DNA of 64,000 bases from Clostridiales bacterium (GCA_004555915.1 SFJM01000018.1:1-64000), one strand, 5' to 3'; counted from the first letter of the stretch, positions 53,406 through 62,898 are shown. The notes: generated from the letters alone by a model not told the origin. Numbers and translations: made by a program.

Positions 53406-54674
53406 GTGTTAGATGTAAAATATCTCCGTGAAAACACAGAAAAATGCAAGACCCGCCTGGCAATGCGCGGCAAGAGCTATGATGAGGAAATTGATGCAGC
53501 ACTGGCACTGGACCAGAAGCGTCGTGACATCATCGGCGAAGTTGAAGCCATGAAGGCAGAACAGAATAAAGTATCCAAATCCATCCCGCAGCTGAAGAAG
53601 GCTGGTGAGGATGTGAGCGCTGTACTGGCACAGATGAAGGAACTGAGCCAGAAGGTTAAGCAGCTGGATGCGGAGCAGGCAGAGGTTGAGGAAAAGCTGC
53701 GCGCTACCATGCTGACCATTCCGAATGTTCCGGCTGATCAGGTACCGGAGGGTGCAGATGATACCTGTAATCCGGAGCTGCGCCGCTGGAGCGAGCCGAG
53801 ACAGTTTGATTTTGAGCCGAAGGCACATTGGGATATCGGTAAGGACCTGGGCATTCTGGACCCGGATACCGCTTCTAAGGTTACCGGCAGCCGCTTCCAT
53901 TTCTATAAGGGCGCAGGTGCCCGTCTGGAGCGTGCGGTTATCAACTACTTCCTGAATACCCATTCGGATAACGGTTATACCGAAATTCTCCCGCCGTTTG
54001 TTGCCAATGCAGCTTCCATGACCGGTACCGGCCAGCTGCCGAAGTTTGCAGAGGATATGTACCATCTGGAAAATACCGACCAGTATCTGATTCCGACGGC
54101 AGAGGTACCGGTTACCAACATGTATCGTGACGAAATCATTCCAGCAGAACAGCTGCCGGTTCGTTATGCTGCATATTCTGCCTGCTTCCGTGCAGAGGCA
54201 GGCGCTGCAGGCCGTGACGCACGTGGCCTGATTCGCCAGCATCAGTTCAACAAGGTCGAACTGGTCAACTTCACCGCACCGGAGGATTCCTGGAACCAGC
54301 TGGAGAACCTGACCCATGAGGCAGAACGTGTGCTGCAGGGTCTGGGCCTGCCGTATCGTGTTGTAATCCTGTGCACCGGTGATGTAGGCTTCAGCTCTGC
54401 ATGCACCTATGATATCGAAGTCTGGATGCCGTCCTATGGCAGATATGTGGAGATTTCCTCCTGCTCCAACTTCCTGGATTATCAGGCACGCCGTGCCAAT
54501 ATTCGCTGCCGCAATGAGAAGGGCAAGCCGCAGTTTGCACATACCCTGAACGGTTCCGGCGTTGCTGTTGGCCGTACCGTAGCCGCTATTCTGGAAAACT
54601 ATCAGAACGCAGACGGCTCGGTAACGGTTCCGGAAGCACTGCGCGGCTTTATGGGCACAGATATCATCAAGTAA
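53406..54674 (+). CDS. serS: Seryl-tRNA synthetase
   Basis: 422 residues. N-terminal coiled-coil arm (about 30-100) that binds tRNA(Ser), then class II core with motif 2 FRAEAGAAGRDARGLIRQHQ and motif 3 NGSGVAVGRTVAAILENYQ. The start is GTG (VLDVKYLR region, read as Met) with AAAGGA upstream. The leader holds a simple CATCGGAA/TTCCGATG hairpin (53,361-53,382) but no T-box pattern, so classic tRNA-sensing is not seen. A terminator follows. Confidence 0.95.
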   Translation: MLDVKYLRENTEKCKTRLAMRGKSYDEEIDAALALDQKRRDIIGEVEAMKAEQNKVSKSIPQLKKAGEDVSAVLAQMKELSQKVKQLDAEQAEVEEKLRATMLTIPNVPADQVPEGADDTCNPELRRWSEPRQFDFEPKAHWDIGKDLGILDPDTASKVTGSRFHFYKGAGARLERAVINYFLNTHSDNGYTEILPPFVANAASMTGTGQLPKFAEDMYHLENTDQYLIPTAEVPVTNMYRDEIIPAEQLPVRYAAYSACFRAEAGAAGRDARGLIRQHQFNKVELVNFTAPEDSWNQLENLTHEAERVLQGLGLPYRVVILCTGDVGFSSACTYDIEVWMPSYGRYVEISSCSNFLDYQARRANIRCRNEKGKPQFAHTLNGSGVAVGRTVAAILENYQNADGSVTVPEALRGFMGTDIIK

Positions 54675-54692
54675 AAAACAGATATGAAATGC

Positions 54693-54726
54693 AAAACCGC
54701 TCCGGATTTCCGGGGCGGTTTTTTTG
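54693..54726 (+). terminator. Terminator of serS
   Basis: AACCGCTCCGG / CCGGGGCGGTT stem with seven T. Confidence 0.92.
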
Positions 54727-54825
54727 CGGAAGCCTCCGGCTCTTTATGGAGAGACAAGGAGGATCGTGCGAAACGCAAATCTGCGGTATCCATCGTAACG
54801 ATAGCGCAGAGCGCAAGATAGATAG

Positions 54826-54879
54826 AACTCCCTCCGTCACGGCAGAGCCGTGACACCTCCCTCCTCTGAGGGAGGCTTT
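54826..54879 (+). repeat. GGCTCCCTC element, copy L (solo right arm)
   Basis: AACTCCCTCC, hairpin GTCACGGC/GCCGTGAC, CTCCCTC/GAGGGAGGCTTT, followed by the flank motif (TTTCATTGCATTTTTAGCC). A core remnant GTATCCATCGTAAC lies just before at about 54,787. Bases 54,727-54,976 otherwise hold nothing. Confidence 0.8.
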
Positions 54880-54976
54880 GGATCAGACGATTTCATTGCA
54901 TTTTTAGCCGGCAAACGTATCGGGACAGCTTTACACTCTCTATCCTCTCTGTTGCTGTTCGGCGTTGCATATTGGT

Positions 54977-56440
54977 TTATTCCTGCCGTGGAATGTGGTG
55001 TTGTATCATTGCATGAATAAACCACGGAATGCAAGCCGAACTGCGGCAAACGCGGCGGAAGCAGGCTGGCGGCGATGTGCCGGAGAAGATCGCGGTGATT
55101 ATTGGGGATTCCAAAGGGGTATCCAACCCCTTTGGCGGCAGAGTGGGATTCCTAAGGGAGAGACTCGCCGGTGAGTCTCTTCCTTGAATCCGCTGCAATG
55201 CAAGAACTGCCTCTCTGGTCTGTTCCCCATAATATCCGGTTTCCGGAATGGATGGAACCTCAGGATAAATGGTGGCAAGCCGATTGATATACTGCTGCAG
55301 CTGGCGGACAGCTTCTGACTGCGAGCCGAGTACCAGCGTGACGGTGGGGGGCAGGGAAATAACCGCATTTTGCAGGGATTCCGCAATCTGTTGATAGGCA
55401 TTGAGTAAAGCATTCCATGTGTTTGGCCCGACAATACCATCCGGCGTCAGTCCGGCAAACTGCTGGAAGGCAATCACAGCATCCCGTGTTTCAGGACCAA
55501 ATATGCCGTCGACAGCAACCACCGGAACGGCGTCATTATATGTCCCGATTACACCCAGATAAAACTGCAGCAAAAGGATGTTAGGCCCCTGCATGCCTTC
55601 TGTCAGGGCAGTAGGCAGTTCACGGGATACCTCCTGCAGTGTAATGCCTTCTGCTACCAGCTCTGCCAGATTGCGTACCGCATTATTCACCTGCGTAATC
55701 TGATACCATGTGGCAGGACCTACCACACCATCCGGTGTCAGATTAAAAATCTTCTGAAAAGCGACCACCGCATTATAGGTGTTCAAATCAAACACACCAT
55801 TTACCGATGGAATCTTTGGAATCGCCGGATAATTGTTGGAAATGCGGTTCAGGCGATCCTGCATAATTTCCACTTCTCTGGAAACCGTACCAATACGCAG
55901 GGGGGTACCCGGATAGGACTGTACCAGCGGACGAATCGGAGCGGTGCGGATATCCAGATCATCCCCATAATAATGCGTCAGGATTTCATAAGGGGTCAAC
56001 CCCTGCTGGGCAAGATCTACCGTCCCCCATTGGCTGAGTCCTTCACATTGTACCCGCCTGCCATCGCAATAGGCGGAAAACAGTGGCTGGACATAACCCG
56101 GACGGGCCAGATACTGGTCAAATATTTCATTCACAATTTCCGCGACATTATCAAAAATATCCCGCCCTTCCACAAAAGCCTGATCGTATGCTGTGGAATT
56201 GGTGATATCAAAATCATACCCACGTGACCGATACCATTCGGTATAGATGCGGTTGAGCGCAAAGGATACCTGTGCATAAATGTTGGCACGCAGGGCATTT
56301 TCCGGCCAGGTGGGGTACAGTTCACTGGATGCCACATTCTGAATATATTCCAAAAATGGAACCGTAACATTACGGGCGGGTGAATTGGGCGGGCCAAGAT
56401 GCACGGTAATATATTCCGGCACATAAGGAAATTCTGTCAT
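54977..56440 (-). CDS. SpoIID-like and peptidoglycan-binding repeat protein, C-terminus probably truncated
   Basis: 487 residues as it stands. An N-terminal region (about 1-175) has a SpoIID/LytB-like piece: FSAYCDGRRVQCEGLSQWG then LAQQGLTPYEILTHYYGDD. Two intact PG_binding_1 domains follow (about 188-255, FQKIFNLTPDGVVGPATWY; about 285-350, FQQFAGLTPDGIVGPNTWN) and a third starts at about 375. The third breaks off after LALQRIQG (residue about 418); the remaining 69 residues are translated from hairpin repeat DNA. Such proteins act in spore or cell-wall remodelling. Start overlaps the upstream gene stop by four bases. Confidence 0.75.
   Translation of the reverse strand: MTEFPYVPEYITVHLGPPNSPARNVTVPFLEYIQNVASSELYPTWPENALRANIYAQVSFALNRIYTEWYRSRGYDFDITNSTAYDQAFVEGRDIFDNVAEIVNEIFDQYLARPGYVQPLFSAYCDGRRVQCEGLSQWGTVDLAQQGLTPYEILTHYYGDDLDIRTAPIRPLVQSYPGTPLRIGTVSREVEIMQDRLNRISNNYPAIPKIPSVNGVFDLNTYNAVVAFQKIFNLTPDGVVGPATWYQITQVNNAVRNLAELVAEGITLQEVSRELPTALTEGMQGPNILLLQFYLGVIGTYNDAVPVVAVDGIFGPETRDAVIAFQQFAGLTPDGIVGPNTWNALLNAYQQIAESLQNAVISLPPTVTLVLGSQSEAVRQLQQYINRLATIYPEVPSIPETGYYGEQTREAVLALQRIQGRDSPASLSLRNPTLPPKGLDTPLESPIITAIFSGTSPPACFRRVCRSSACIPWFIHAMIQHHIPRQE
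55087..55186. repeat. Hairpin repeat replacing the 3' end of the peptidoglycan-binding gene
   Basis: Two perfect hairpins, CCAAAGGGG/CCCCTTTGG (55,111-55,135) and GAGACTC/GAGTCTC (55,160-55,179), lie where the third peptidoglycan-binding domain should continue. The structure resembles mobile palindromic units. Confidence 0.6.
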
Positions 56441-56838
56441 GATTCTGTCCCTGATCCGGTAGGCCCTGTTTGGGGATTCCGGATTGTAATCCGCTGGTTT
56501 AATTCTTCAATAGAACGAGGTGGAATCATCGTTACAGGCAATGTGGTGGTAATCCCGGCATAAACCGGTACATCTGTTACTGTGACTGGCCGGTAATCCG
56601 GATGGTCAATATCCACCCGGAAGGATGCAAAGGGCGGTACTTCCTGCATATTCATATTGGCCAGTGAGGGCGCTTCAAGTTCAATGGCTTCGGTGGAACC
56701 ACTGGTATCCGTGCGAACCGATACACAGGGCTGTAAGATGTTGGCACCATCCGGACAGTATATGGTGACAGCCGCCCCCATGACCGGAATCGCACCACGG
56801 GCTGCCCGGGTTTGTACAATTAACTTACCTGTAGGCAT
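56437..56838 (-). CDS. Carboxypeptidase-regulatory-like beta-sandwich protein
   Basis: 133 residues. The order GKLIVQTRAARGAIPVMGAA, TDTSGSTEAIELEAP, FRVDIDHPDYRPVTVTDVPV is that of a carboxypeptidase regulatory-like (Ig-like) domain, ending in a Pro/Gly/Thr tail. No signal peptide. It is coupled by a four-base overlap to the peptidoglycan-binding gene and probably acts with it at the spore or wall surface. I infer the role from the neighbour. Confidence 0.65.
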   Translation of the reverse strand: MPTGKLIVQTRAARGAIPVMGAAVTIYCPDGANILQPCVSVRTDTSGSTEAIELEAPSLANMNMQEVPPFASFRVDIDHPDYRPVTVTDVPVYAGITTTLPVTMIPPRSIEELNQRITIRNPQTGPTGSGTES

Positions 56839-56910
56839 ATTGCAATCAAGTCCCCTTTCCTCGGATCTGTTGTCAATCGCATGGTATGCACCGGGAAGGA
56901 AAAGCAGAAC

Positions 56911-56943
56911 AAAAAAACAGCTGCCTTCCGGAGAAAGCAGCTG
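56911..56943 (-). terminator. Terminator of the small lipoprotein gene
   Basis: CAGCTGC / GCAGCTG stem followed by seven T on the minus strand, 15 bases past the stop. Confidence 0.88.
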
Positions 56944-56957
56944 AGAGGTATGTGATA

Positions 56958-57629
56958 TTACGCCGGCTGGAACATATACATGGTATAGTAATTGCCTGCC
57001 AGCATGAGGAACAGATAGCCTTCATGCATGCCAACGGCATATTCTTTGTCCTTGCCATCCTGCGTGACAGTGAGATATCCGGTATCCGTATCATACTGGA
57101 AGGTGCAATCCTCCAGATCCTCCTTGTCACCGATTTTACCCGTACCATCGTCATTTAAAACCATGGTATATTTGCCGCCGAACGCATCGGTCCAGCTTCC
57201 AAGAAATTCCTGTTCGGGAATGATTTCTCTGTCCTCACGGAAATAATAACAGGAATCCTGATTCCAGTAGCCAACCAGGATATCCCCCAGGACAGCGCCG
57301 AAAATCTGTTCCTTGCCATCGGAATCGGACAGCACTACATATTCCAGCTCCTCAAAGGAATCTGCCAGATCAAAGCCTTCCACATCCTTGTAATATGCAT
57401 AGGAACCATGCATGGTATCAGAAATGGTGCTGGTATAGGTACCATCCGCATTGAAATGTAACTCACGATCCTTACCCGGTACAATCCATGTACCATCGAC
57501 TGTCACAGACGGATTTTTCTCTACTTCATAGGTTTCCGATGCCACAATTTTTTTGGTGCTTCCACAGCCGGTTAACAGGCCGGTCAGCATGATTGCAGCA
57601 AGGACAAGGGCTAATCGTCTTTTCTTCAT
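56958..57629 (-). CDS. Lipoprotein of unknown function
   Basis: 223 residues. Signal peptide MKKRRLALVLAAIMLTGLLTGC with lipobox LTGC, then an all-beta region (WIVPGKDRELHFNADGTYTS; FLGSWTDAFGGKYTMVLNDD) with two similar halves, a build like small META/lipocalin-type lipoproteins. ATG at 57629 has AAAGGAG upstream; an upstream frame has no ribosome-binding site. Own terminator. Confidence 0.75.
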   Translation of the reverse strand: MKKRRLALVLAAIMLTGLLTGCGSTKKIVASETYEVEKNPSVTVDGTWIVPGKDRELHFNADGTYTSTISDTMHGSYAYYKDVEGFDLADSFEELEYVVLSDSDGKEQIFGAVLGDILVGYWNQDSCYYFREDREIIPEQEFLGSWTDAFGGKYTMVLNDDGTGKIGDKEDLEDCTFQYDTDTGYLTVTQDGKDKEYAVGMHEGYLFLMLAGNYYTMYMFQPA

Positions 57630-57720
57630 AATAACTCCTTTGTCAGATGAAATTTGTAACACTATCATTATACTCGTCCAGACAACAGGAATCAATCAGA
57701 ATATAACTGGGAAATTACAC

Positions 57721-57752
57721 AAAAATGCCCACGGAAATGAATCCGCGGGCAT
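57721..57752 (-). terminator. Terminator of the UPF0303 gene
   Basis: ATGCCCGCGG / CCGTGGGCAT stem with TTTTTG tail on the minus strand. Confidence 0.85.
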
Positions 57753-57768
57753 ACAGGGCTGATGGCGT

Positions 57769-58239
57769 TCAGGCTTCCTTTTCTGCCTTGAGCTGACGAA
57801 GAGCCTGGGTAACAATTGCCTGGTCATCCAGATGATCCGGTTCACCGGAAACACAGACGGAACCAATGACCCCTGTCCCCTTGAGGACAATCGGCATACC
57901 GCCGCCGCCCGGTGCATAATCATCCGGATTCAGTTTGCGGCTTTCCAGAGATTCCCCATTTTTCTCCAGCCAGAAGCCAAAGCGCAGGGAACCCATCTGC
58001 ATCAGTTCTACGGCATTGCGCTTGCGTTCCAGCCACAGCTCACTGTCCGGCAGGGAGCCATCCTGGAAATACCGGTATACAACCAGACCATTGATGGTAA
58101 TTTCGGTTGCAATCGGCTCGGAATAACCGGCAGAGGCTTCATTGATAAGCTGGCCCAGACGCAGGGCATCCGCACGGGAAAACGAGGTAAAAACCAGTTC
58201 CTGCTCCACTTCTGTCAGGGATTCAAATGTAACAGACAT
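57769..58239 (-). CDS. UPF0303 / GlcG-HbpS-type domain protein
   Basis: 156 residues starting MSVTFESLTEVEQELV, with SGYSEPIATEITINGLVVYR-like and GGGGMPIVLKGTGVIGSVCV segments of the GlcG/HbpS fold in the UPF0303 family. Some members bind haem or small ligands; function here is unknown. The ATG at 58239 has GGAAGG upstream. Monocistronic. Confidence 0.82.
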   Translation of the reverse strand: MSVTFESLTEVEQELVFTSFSRADALRLGQLINEASAGYSEPIATEITINGLVVYRYFQDGSLPDSELWLERKRNAVELMQMGSLRFGFWLEKNGESLESRKLNPDDYAPGGGGMPIVLKGTGVIGSVCVSGEPDHLDDQAIVTQALRQLKAEKEA

Positions 58240-58465
58240 AATCCAACCTTCCTTCCTATACAATCAGCATAATAGAAAATAAATTTTACATCCAGGAATT
58301 AAATCTGATCATATTTTCTATAAATGTATCGTAGCATGACATGCCGGCAATGTAAAGACCTGAAAAACTGCTGTTTTTTGATGGAAAATCGCAATCCGGA
58401 CAGGCAAAGCAGGGAGGAAAAATTGACACAAAAGTAATAAATCTGTCGAAAATTTGCGGAAAATA

Positions 58466-58494
58466 TTGTATTTTATCATAGAGTTGGTTATAAT
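58466..58494 (+). promoter_or_regulatory. Promoter of the polysaccharide deacetylase gene
   Basis: TTGTAT, 17-base spacer, TATAAT, about 85 bases before the ATG. Nothing else recognised in 58,240-58,465. Confidence 0.7.
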
Positions 58495-58578
58495 GGACTG
58501 GTATCAGGGATGAAACAGCCATAGGAACAGGGGAGTATCCCTGTGGCAGAAGAATCCAGCAGAGAGGAGATCAATTGT

Positions 58579-60228
58579 ATGGATCATGAATTTGACCGGA
58601 AACCGGACGATTCTCAGGACAAGCATGAGCAGGCCAAAACCAGTTTTGAAGACCTGCAAAAGCTGATGGAACAGTTCAAAATCACTGCGGATGAACCGAA
58701 AGCAACAGAACCGGAACAGTCCGAAGGGGAACAACCGATGGACGAGCCGGTATTATCTGTCGATGAACTGATTGAACGTGCTGCCGTTGCAAGCGGAGAA
58801 CAGCCGTTGGAGGAAGCAGAAACGGAGCAGGAAGATGCTCCGGCAGAACCGGTACATGGGCCTGAGAAGGCTGAAGCAACCGAAAAAGCGGAACCGGCAC
58901 CGGAACGACAGCCGGAACCGGCAGCTGATACAAAACCGAAAGCTGAAACGCCTGCAAAGGCGCATAGCAGGAAAAAAACGGCGCCGAAGAAAAAAACTAT
59001 CCGGAAGAAGGAAATGAAGCCTGCTGCCACACAGGAGGAGCTGGAGCAGCAGGAACGGGAAGCCATTCTGGAAGGAAGTGCAAAACGCCGCCATCCGGAT
59101 CAGCCGGCAGCTACCGTCAACCTGGACAAGACAAAAAAGTCCGAACCAAAGAAAAAACACAGGAAAAACAGCAAGGCAGCCATGGCACGCAGACGGAAAA
59201 AACGCCTGATGCGCCTGGGCACGGTTGTGGTACTGCTGCTGGTTGCGATTGTCCTGATTGTATCCGCCGTCAAGGCACTGAGCAGCCGTTCTTCCAAAGA
59301 GGATGCGGCAGCAGGTTCGGCAGTTCTGACAGAAGAACAGAAGCTGGAACAGAGAAAGAAGGAAGGCCCGGCCAGCCAGCAGGAATCCAAGCAGTATCTG
59401 GCAATCAAGGATGATGATTCCCTGCCGTCCTATGCAAAAAAATATCCGGGCCTGTATGCAAAGGCTGTGGATAAACCCAATAAGCTGAGTGAGGAAAAGG
59501 TCTGCTATCTGACCTTTGACGATGGTCCGTCCACCTCGAATACACCGGGGATTCTGGATGTACTCAAGAAGGAAAACGTAAAGGCAACCTTCTTTGTGGT
59601 TACCAGTGGGATTGATGAGAAAACCGCACCGATTCTCCAGCGCATTGTGGATGAAGGGCATACCCTGTGCATCCATGCCAATGAGCATGCATATGACGAT
59701 CTGTATGCTTCCACAGAGGCGTATCTGGAGGATTTTGCCAATGCATATGACAAGATTTATGAGCTGACCGGCTACCGTGTGCAGGGCTTCCGCTTCCCGG
59801 GCGGCAGCAACGGACAGGTAAACAGCAGCGGCTGCTATGACAATATTGTGACAGAAATGACCCGCCGCGGCTTTGAGTATTATGACTGGAATGCCTATGC
59901 CCATGACGCGGAGGGCGGCAACTATTCCCCAGAGGAAATGGCAGATATGGCAGTCCATGAAGTGGATATCAGTTCCCGCAATGATGTCATCATGCTGATG
60001 CATGATACCTATGGCAAGGACAAGACGGTCTCTGCTCTGGAACAGATCATCAGCCAGCTGAAGGAAGAAGGCATCAAGATGCTGCCGATCACCAACAGTA
60101 CCCGTCCGGTACATTTTGAAGTCAGTGATGCAACACCGCAGGAATATGATGAAAATGCGGAGGAAGAGTCTGACAGCGCAGAGGAGGATTCCAATTCCTC
60201 TGACAGTGACGGAGAAGAAACCGAATAA
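58579..60228 (+). CDS. Membrane-anchored polysaccharide (peptidoglycan) deacetylase
   Basis: 549 residues. A long acidic then Lys-rich disordered cytosolic region (about 1-200), one membrane helix GTVVVLLLVAIVLIVSAV (about 212-232), and an extracellular NodB domain (about 300-500) with intact TFDDGPS, HANEHAYDD (HxxxH metal site), FRFPGGSNG and MLMHDTYG. It removes acetyl groups from wall glycan, as PgdA-type enzymes do, giving lysozyme resistance. I chose the ATG at 58579 with AGGAG eight bases upstream; a GTG at 58543 also has a good ribosome-binding site. The acidic tail is odd. Confidence 0.88.
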   Translation: MDHEFDRKPDDSQDKHEQAKTSFEDLQKLMEQFKITADEPKATEPEQSEGEQPMDEPVLSVDELIERAAVASGEQPLEEAETEQEDAPAEPVHGPEKAEATEKAEPAPERQPEPAADTKPKAETPAKAHSRKKTAPKKKTIRKKEMKPAATQEELEQQEREAILEGSAKRRHPDQPAATVNLDKTKKSEPKKKHRKNSKAAMARRRKKRLMRLGTVVVLLLVAIVLIVSAVKALSSRSSKEDAAAGSAVLTEEQKLEQRKKEGPASQQESKQYLAIKDDDSLPSYAKKYPGLYAKAVDKPNKLSEEKVCYLTFDDGPSTSNTPGILDVLKKENVKATFFVVTSGIDEKTAPILQRIVDEGHTLCIHANEHAYDDLYASTEAYLEDFANAYDKIYELTGYRVQGFRFPGGSNGQVNSSGCYDNIVTEMTRRGFEYYDWNAYAHDAEGGNYSPEEMADMAVHEVDISSRNDVIMLMHDTYGKDKTVSALEQIISQLKEEGIKMLPITNSTRPVHFEVSDATPQEYDENAEEESDSAEEDSNSSDSDGEETE

Positions 60229-60245
60229 GACAAAATGATGTGCAG

Positions 60246-60278
60246 ACACCGTGGGATTGGATTCTCACGGTGTTTGTT
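60246..60278 (+). terminator. Terminator of the deacetylase gene
   Basis: ACACCGTG / CACGGTGT stem and TTGTTTA tail. Confidence 0.8.
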
Positions 60279-60305
60279 TATCCACAGCCATGCAACCAAT
60301 TGCCC

Positions 60306-60333
60306 TTGACAATGGCAGCAATGGAGTTATTCT
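60306..60333 (+). promoter_or_regulatory. Promoter of the 90-codon gene
   Basis: TTGACA, 16-base spacer, TATTCT. Confidence 0.6.
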
Positions 60334-60376
60334 ATTTTGTATATTTCTAATATTATTATACGAAAGGTGATAACAT

Positions 60377-60649
60377 ATGCTGATTTGTAAAAGAAAGGTT
60401 TGTACGGCGGGAACAGTGACTGCGTTTGATATGCAGCTGAGTGCACTGAAATGGAAGGTGAAAAATTTCACAGATGGCGAGCTGTATGTATCCGCCGGGG
60501 AATGGGACACGGAAAATACGGTGCGCATTGGGGCGGGAACCTATGAAATCATTGTAGACCGTATGCCGCAGACCGGCACAAGGAAAACCTCCCGGGTGCT
60601 GTATGTCTCTACGGAGGGCGATGGAGAGGTGGAAGTGATGATGGTGTGA
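60377..60649 (+). CDS. Small beta-rich protein of unknown function
   Basis: 90 residues starting MLICKRKVCTAGTVTAFDMQ, mostly predicted beta strands (LKWKVKNFTDGELYVSAG; VRIGAGTYEIIVDRMPQ). It has the size and pattern of small phage or spore-surface accessory proteins, but I do not recognise a family. AAAGGTG lies nine bases before the ATG, and it has its own promoter. Confidence 0.65.
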   Translation: MLICKRKVCTAGTVTAFDMQLSALKWKVKNFTDGELYVSAGEWDTENTVRIGAGTYEIIVDRMPQTGTRKTSRVLYVSTEGDGEVEVMMV

Positions 60650-60650
60650 G

Positions 60651-60740
60651 GCTGCATTCAGCAGCACGCGACCTCCTCTGAGGGAGCCTTTTTATCTTGC
60701 CTGTTTCATTATCCGCACAGCTGGCAAATCTGTGAAATTG
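60651..60740. repeat. GGCTCCCTC element, copy M (degenerate remnant)
   Basis: CTGCATTCAGCAGCACGCGA (shared with 16.49 kb reversed), then CTCCTCTGAGGGAGCCTTTTT and the flank motif TTTCATTATCCGCACAGCTGG. Only the outer part of one arm remains. Confidence 0.6.
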
Positions 60741-60744
60741 TGTA

Positions 60745-60773
60745 TTTTCAATTGTTCCCCAATGGGGTATAAT
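60745..60773 (+). promoter_or_regulatory. nadE promoter
   Basis: TTTTCA, 17-base spacer, TATAAT, 31 bases before the nadE ATG. Confidence 0.65.
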
Positions 60774-60804
60774 AGGAGCATCATCAGACTTTTGAGGTGC
60801 AAAC

Positions 60805-62706
60805 ATGAAAGATGGATTTATCAAGGTAGCGGCTGCCACGCCGGAAATCCATGTGGCAGACTGCGTATTTAATGCAGACAATATTCTTTCCCTGTGTCGG
60901 GAAGCAAATGAGAAGGGCGTACAGGCAATCGGTTTCCCGGAGCTGTGCCTGACGGGGTATACCTGCTCGGACCTGTTCCTGCATGATATTCTGCTCAACA
61001 GCGCCAAGGAACAGCTGCTGCGCATTGCGGAAGAAACCGCGGAAATGGACATGCTGATTGTTGTGGGCCTGCCGGTACGCGTGGGCGGTACGCTGTATAA
61101 CTGTGCGGCGTTCCTGCATAAGGGCAGCATTTTGGGCATGATTCCGAAGCGCAATATCCCGAATTATACGGAATTTTATGAACTGCGTCATTTTACCGAA
61201 GCAGATGACGATACGGAGGAATATCTGGAATGGAACGGTCAGGAATTCTGCATTGATCCGAACCAGATTTTCTGTTGTACCGATATGCCGGAGTTTGCGG
61301 TTTCTGCGGAAATCTGTGAGGATCTGTGGGTGCCGAACCCGCCCTCCAGTGATCTGGCAACCGCAGGTGCAACCATTCTGTTCAACCTGTCCGCTTCGGA
61401 TGAAATCATCGGCAAGGCAGCCTACCGCCGCAATCTGGTATGCATGCAGTCCGGCCGCGGCCTGTGCGGTTATATTTACTGTGATGCCGGTCAGGGCGAA
61501 TCATCTACTGATCTGGTCTTTGCCGGACACAATGTCATTGCGGAAAATGGAACGCTGCTGGCACAATCCCCGCGGTTTACCACCGGTTTGACCATCTCGG
61601 AAATCGACGTCACACGTCTGACCTATGAACGCCGCCGCCAGAATACCTTCCGTGAGGGCTATGTATCCCGCGTATGGTTTGATATGGAGCTGCGTGAGAC
61701 CGAACTGACCCGTCCGATTGCGCAGACCCCGTTTGTGCCGTCCAATAAGGATGACCTGGCAGAACGCTGTGAGGAAATCCTCACCCTGCAGGCAACCGGT
61801 CTGGCAACCCGTATCCGTCATGCCCATGCTAAAACTGCAGTTGTGGGTCTGTCCGGCGGTCTGGATTCTGCCCTGGCATTGATTGTCACCGTACATGCCT
61901 TTGACCTGCTGGGCCGTGACCGCAAGGACATTATTGCCATTACCATGCCCTGCTTCGGCACCACCAGCCGTACCAAGAACAATGCGCTGACATTGGCTGC
62001 TGCTTATGGCACCACCTGCCGGACGATTGAAATCGGCGCGTCGGTAACCCAGCATTTTATCGACATCGGACATGATATGGAAGACCACAGCGTAACCTTT
62101 GAAAACGGCCAGGCCCGGGAACGCACCCAGGTGCTGATGGATGTTGCCAATAAGACCGGCGGCATGGTCATCGGTACCGGTGACCTGTCCGAGCTGGCAC
62201 TGGGCTGGGCGACCTATAACGGAGATCATATGTCCATGTATGGTGTCAACGGCTCGATTCCGAAGACACTGGTCCGCTATCTGACTGCCTATGAAGCAGA
62301 GCGCGCCGGTGGGGAAACCGGACGTGTCCTGCGTGATGTACTGGCAACACCGGTATCGCCGGAGCTGCTGCCGCCGAAGGATGGCGAAATTTCCCAGAAA
62401 ACAGAGGAGCTGGTCGGCCCCTATGAGCTGCATGACTTCTTCCTGTATTACCTGCTGCGTTTCGGCATGGAGCCGAAAAAGATTTTCCGGCTGGCACAGC
62501 AGGCATTCGCCGGGACGTATGATGACGCCACCATTAAGAAGTGGCTGACAACCTTTGTACGCCGGTTCTTTATCCAGCAGTTCAAGCGCTCCTGCCTGCC
62601 GGATGGCCCGAAGGTGGGTACGGTTACCCTGTCCCCGCGTGGTGACTGGCGTATGCCGTCTGATGCGGTCAGTGCGCTGTGGCTGCAGCAGTGTGAAACG
62701 TTATAA
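60805..62706 (+). CDS. nadE: Glutamine-dependent NAD(+) synthetase
   Basis: 633 residues, two domains. The N-terminal nitrilase-type glutaminase has its catalytic triad in IGFPELCLTGYTCSDL (Glu), IPKRNIPNYTEF (Lys) and VSAEICEDLW (Cys). The C-terminal ATP-pyrophosphatase synthetase domain has VGLSGGLDSALAL. It converts nicotinate adenine dinucleotide to NAD using glutamine and ATP. GAGG lies eight bases before the ATG. Terminator follows at 62,727. Confidence 0.96.
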   Translation: MKDGFIKVAAATPEIHVADCVFNADNILSLCREANEKGVQAIGFPELCLTGYTCSDLFLHDILLNSAKEQLLRIAEETAEMDMLIVVGLPVRVGGTLYNCAAFLHKGSILGMIPKRNIPNYTEFYELRHFTEADDDTEEYLEWNGQEFCIDPNQIFCCTDMPEFAVSAEICEDLWVPNPPSSDLATAGATILFNLSASDEIIGKAAYRRNLVCMQSGRGLCGYIYCDAGQGESSTDLVFAGHNVIAENGTLLAQSPRFTTGLTISEIDVTRLTYERRRQNTFREGYVSRVWFDMELRETELTRPIAQTPFVPSNKDDLAERCEEILTLQATGLATRIRHAHAKTAVVGLSGGLDSALALIVTVHAFDLLGRDRKDIIAITMPCFGTTSRTKNNALTLAAAYGTTCRTIEIGASVTQHFIDIGHDMEDHSVTFENGQARERTQVLMDVANKTGGMVIGTGDLSELALGWATYNGDHMSMYGVNGSIPKTLVRYLTAYEAERAGGETGRVLRDVLATPVSPELLPPKDGEISQKTEELVGPYELHDFFLYYLLRFGMEPKKIFRLAQQAFAGTYDDATIKKWLTTFVRRFFIQQFKRSCLPDGPKVGTVTLSPRGDWRMPSDAVSALWLQQCETL

Positions 62707-62726
62707 AGGAAGGAATTTCCTGTTCC

Positions 62727-62766
62727 GGGGCGGAGTGTGCATGCGTGCATTCCGCCCTGTTTTTTG
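62727..62766 (+). terminator. Terminator of nadE
   Basis: GGGCGGA ... TCCGCCC stem extended by TGCA pairs, with six T. Confidence 0.88.
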
Positions 62767-62898
62767 TGTTGAACACTATTTGTATATTTTACTCAAATGA
62801 TTTTTTTCCCATCACCCAATTATGATAATAAGTATGAAAAATAGTGGGTAAATTATTGGTAAATTGAAGCTTTTATACAAAAAAAGTGCGTGAAATTA

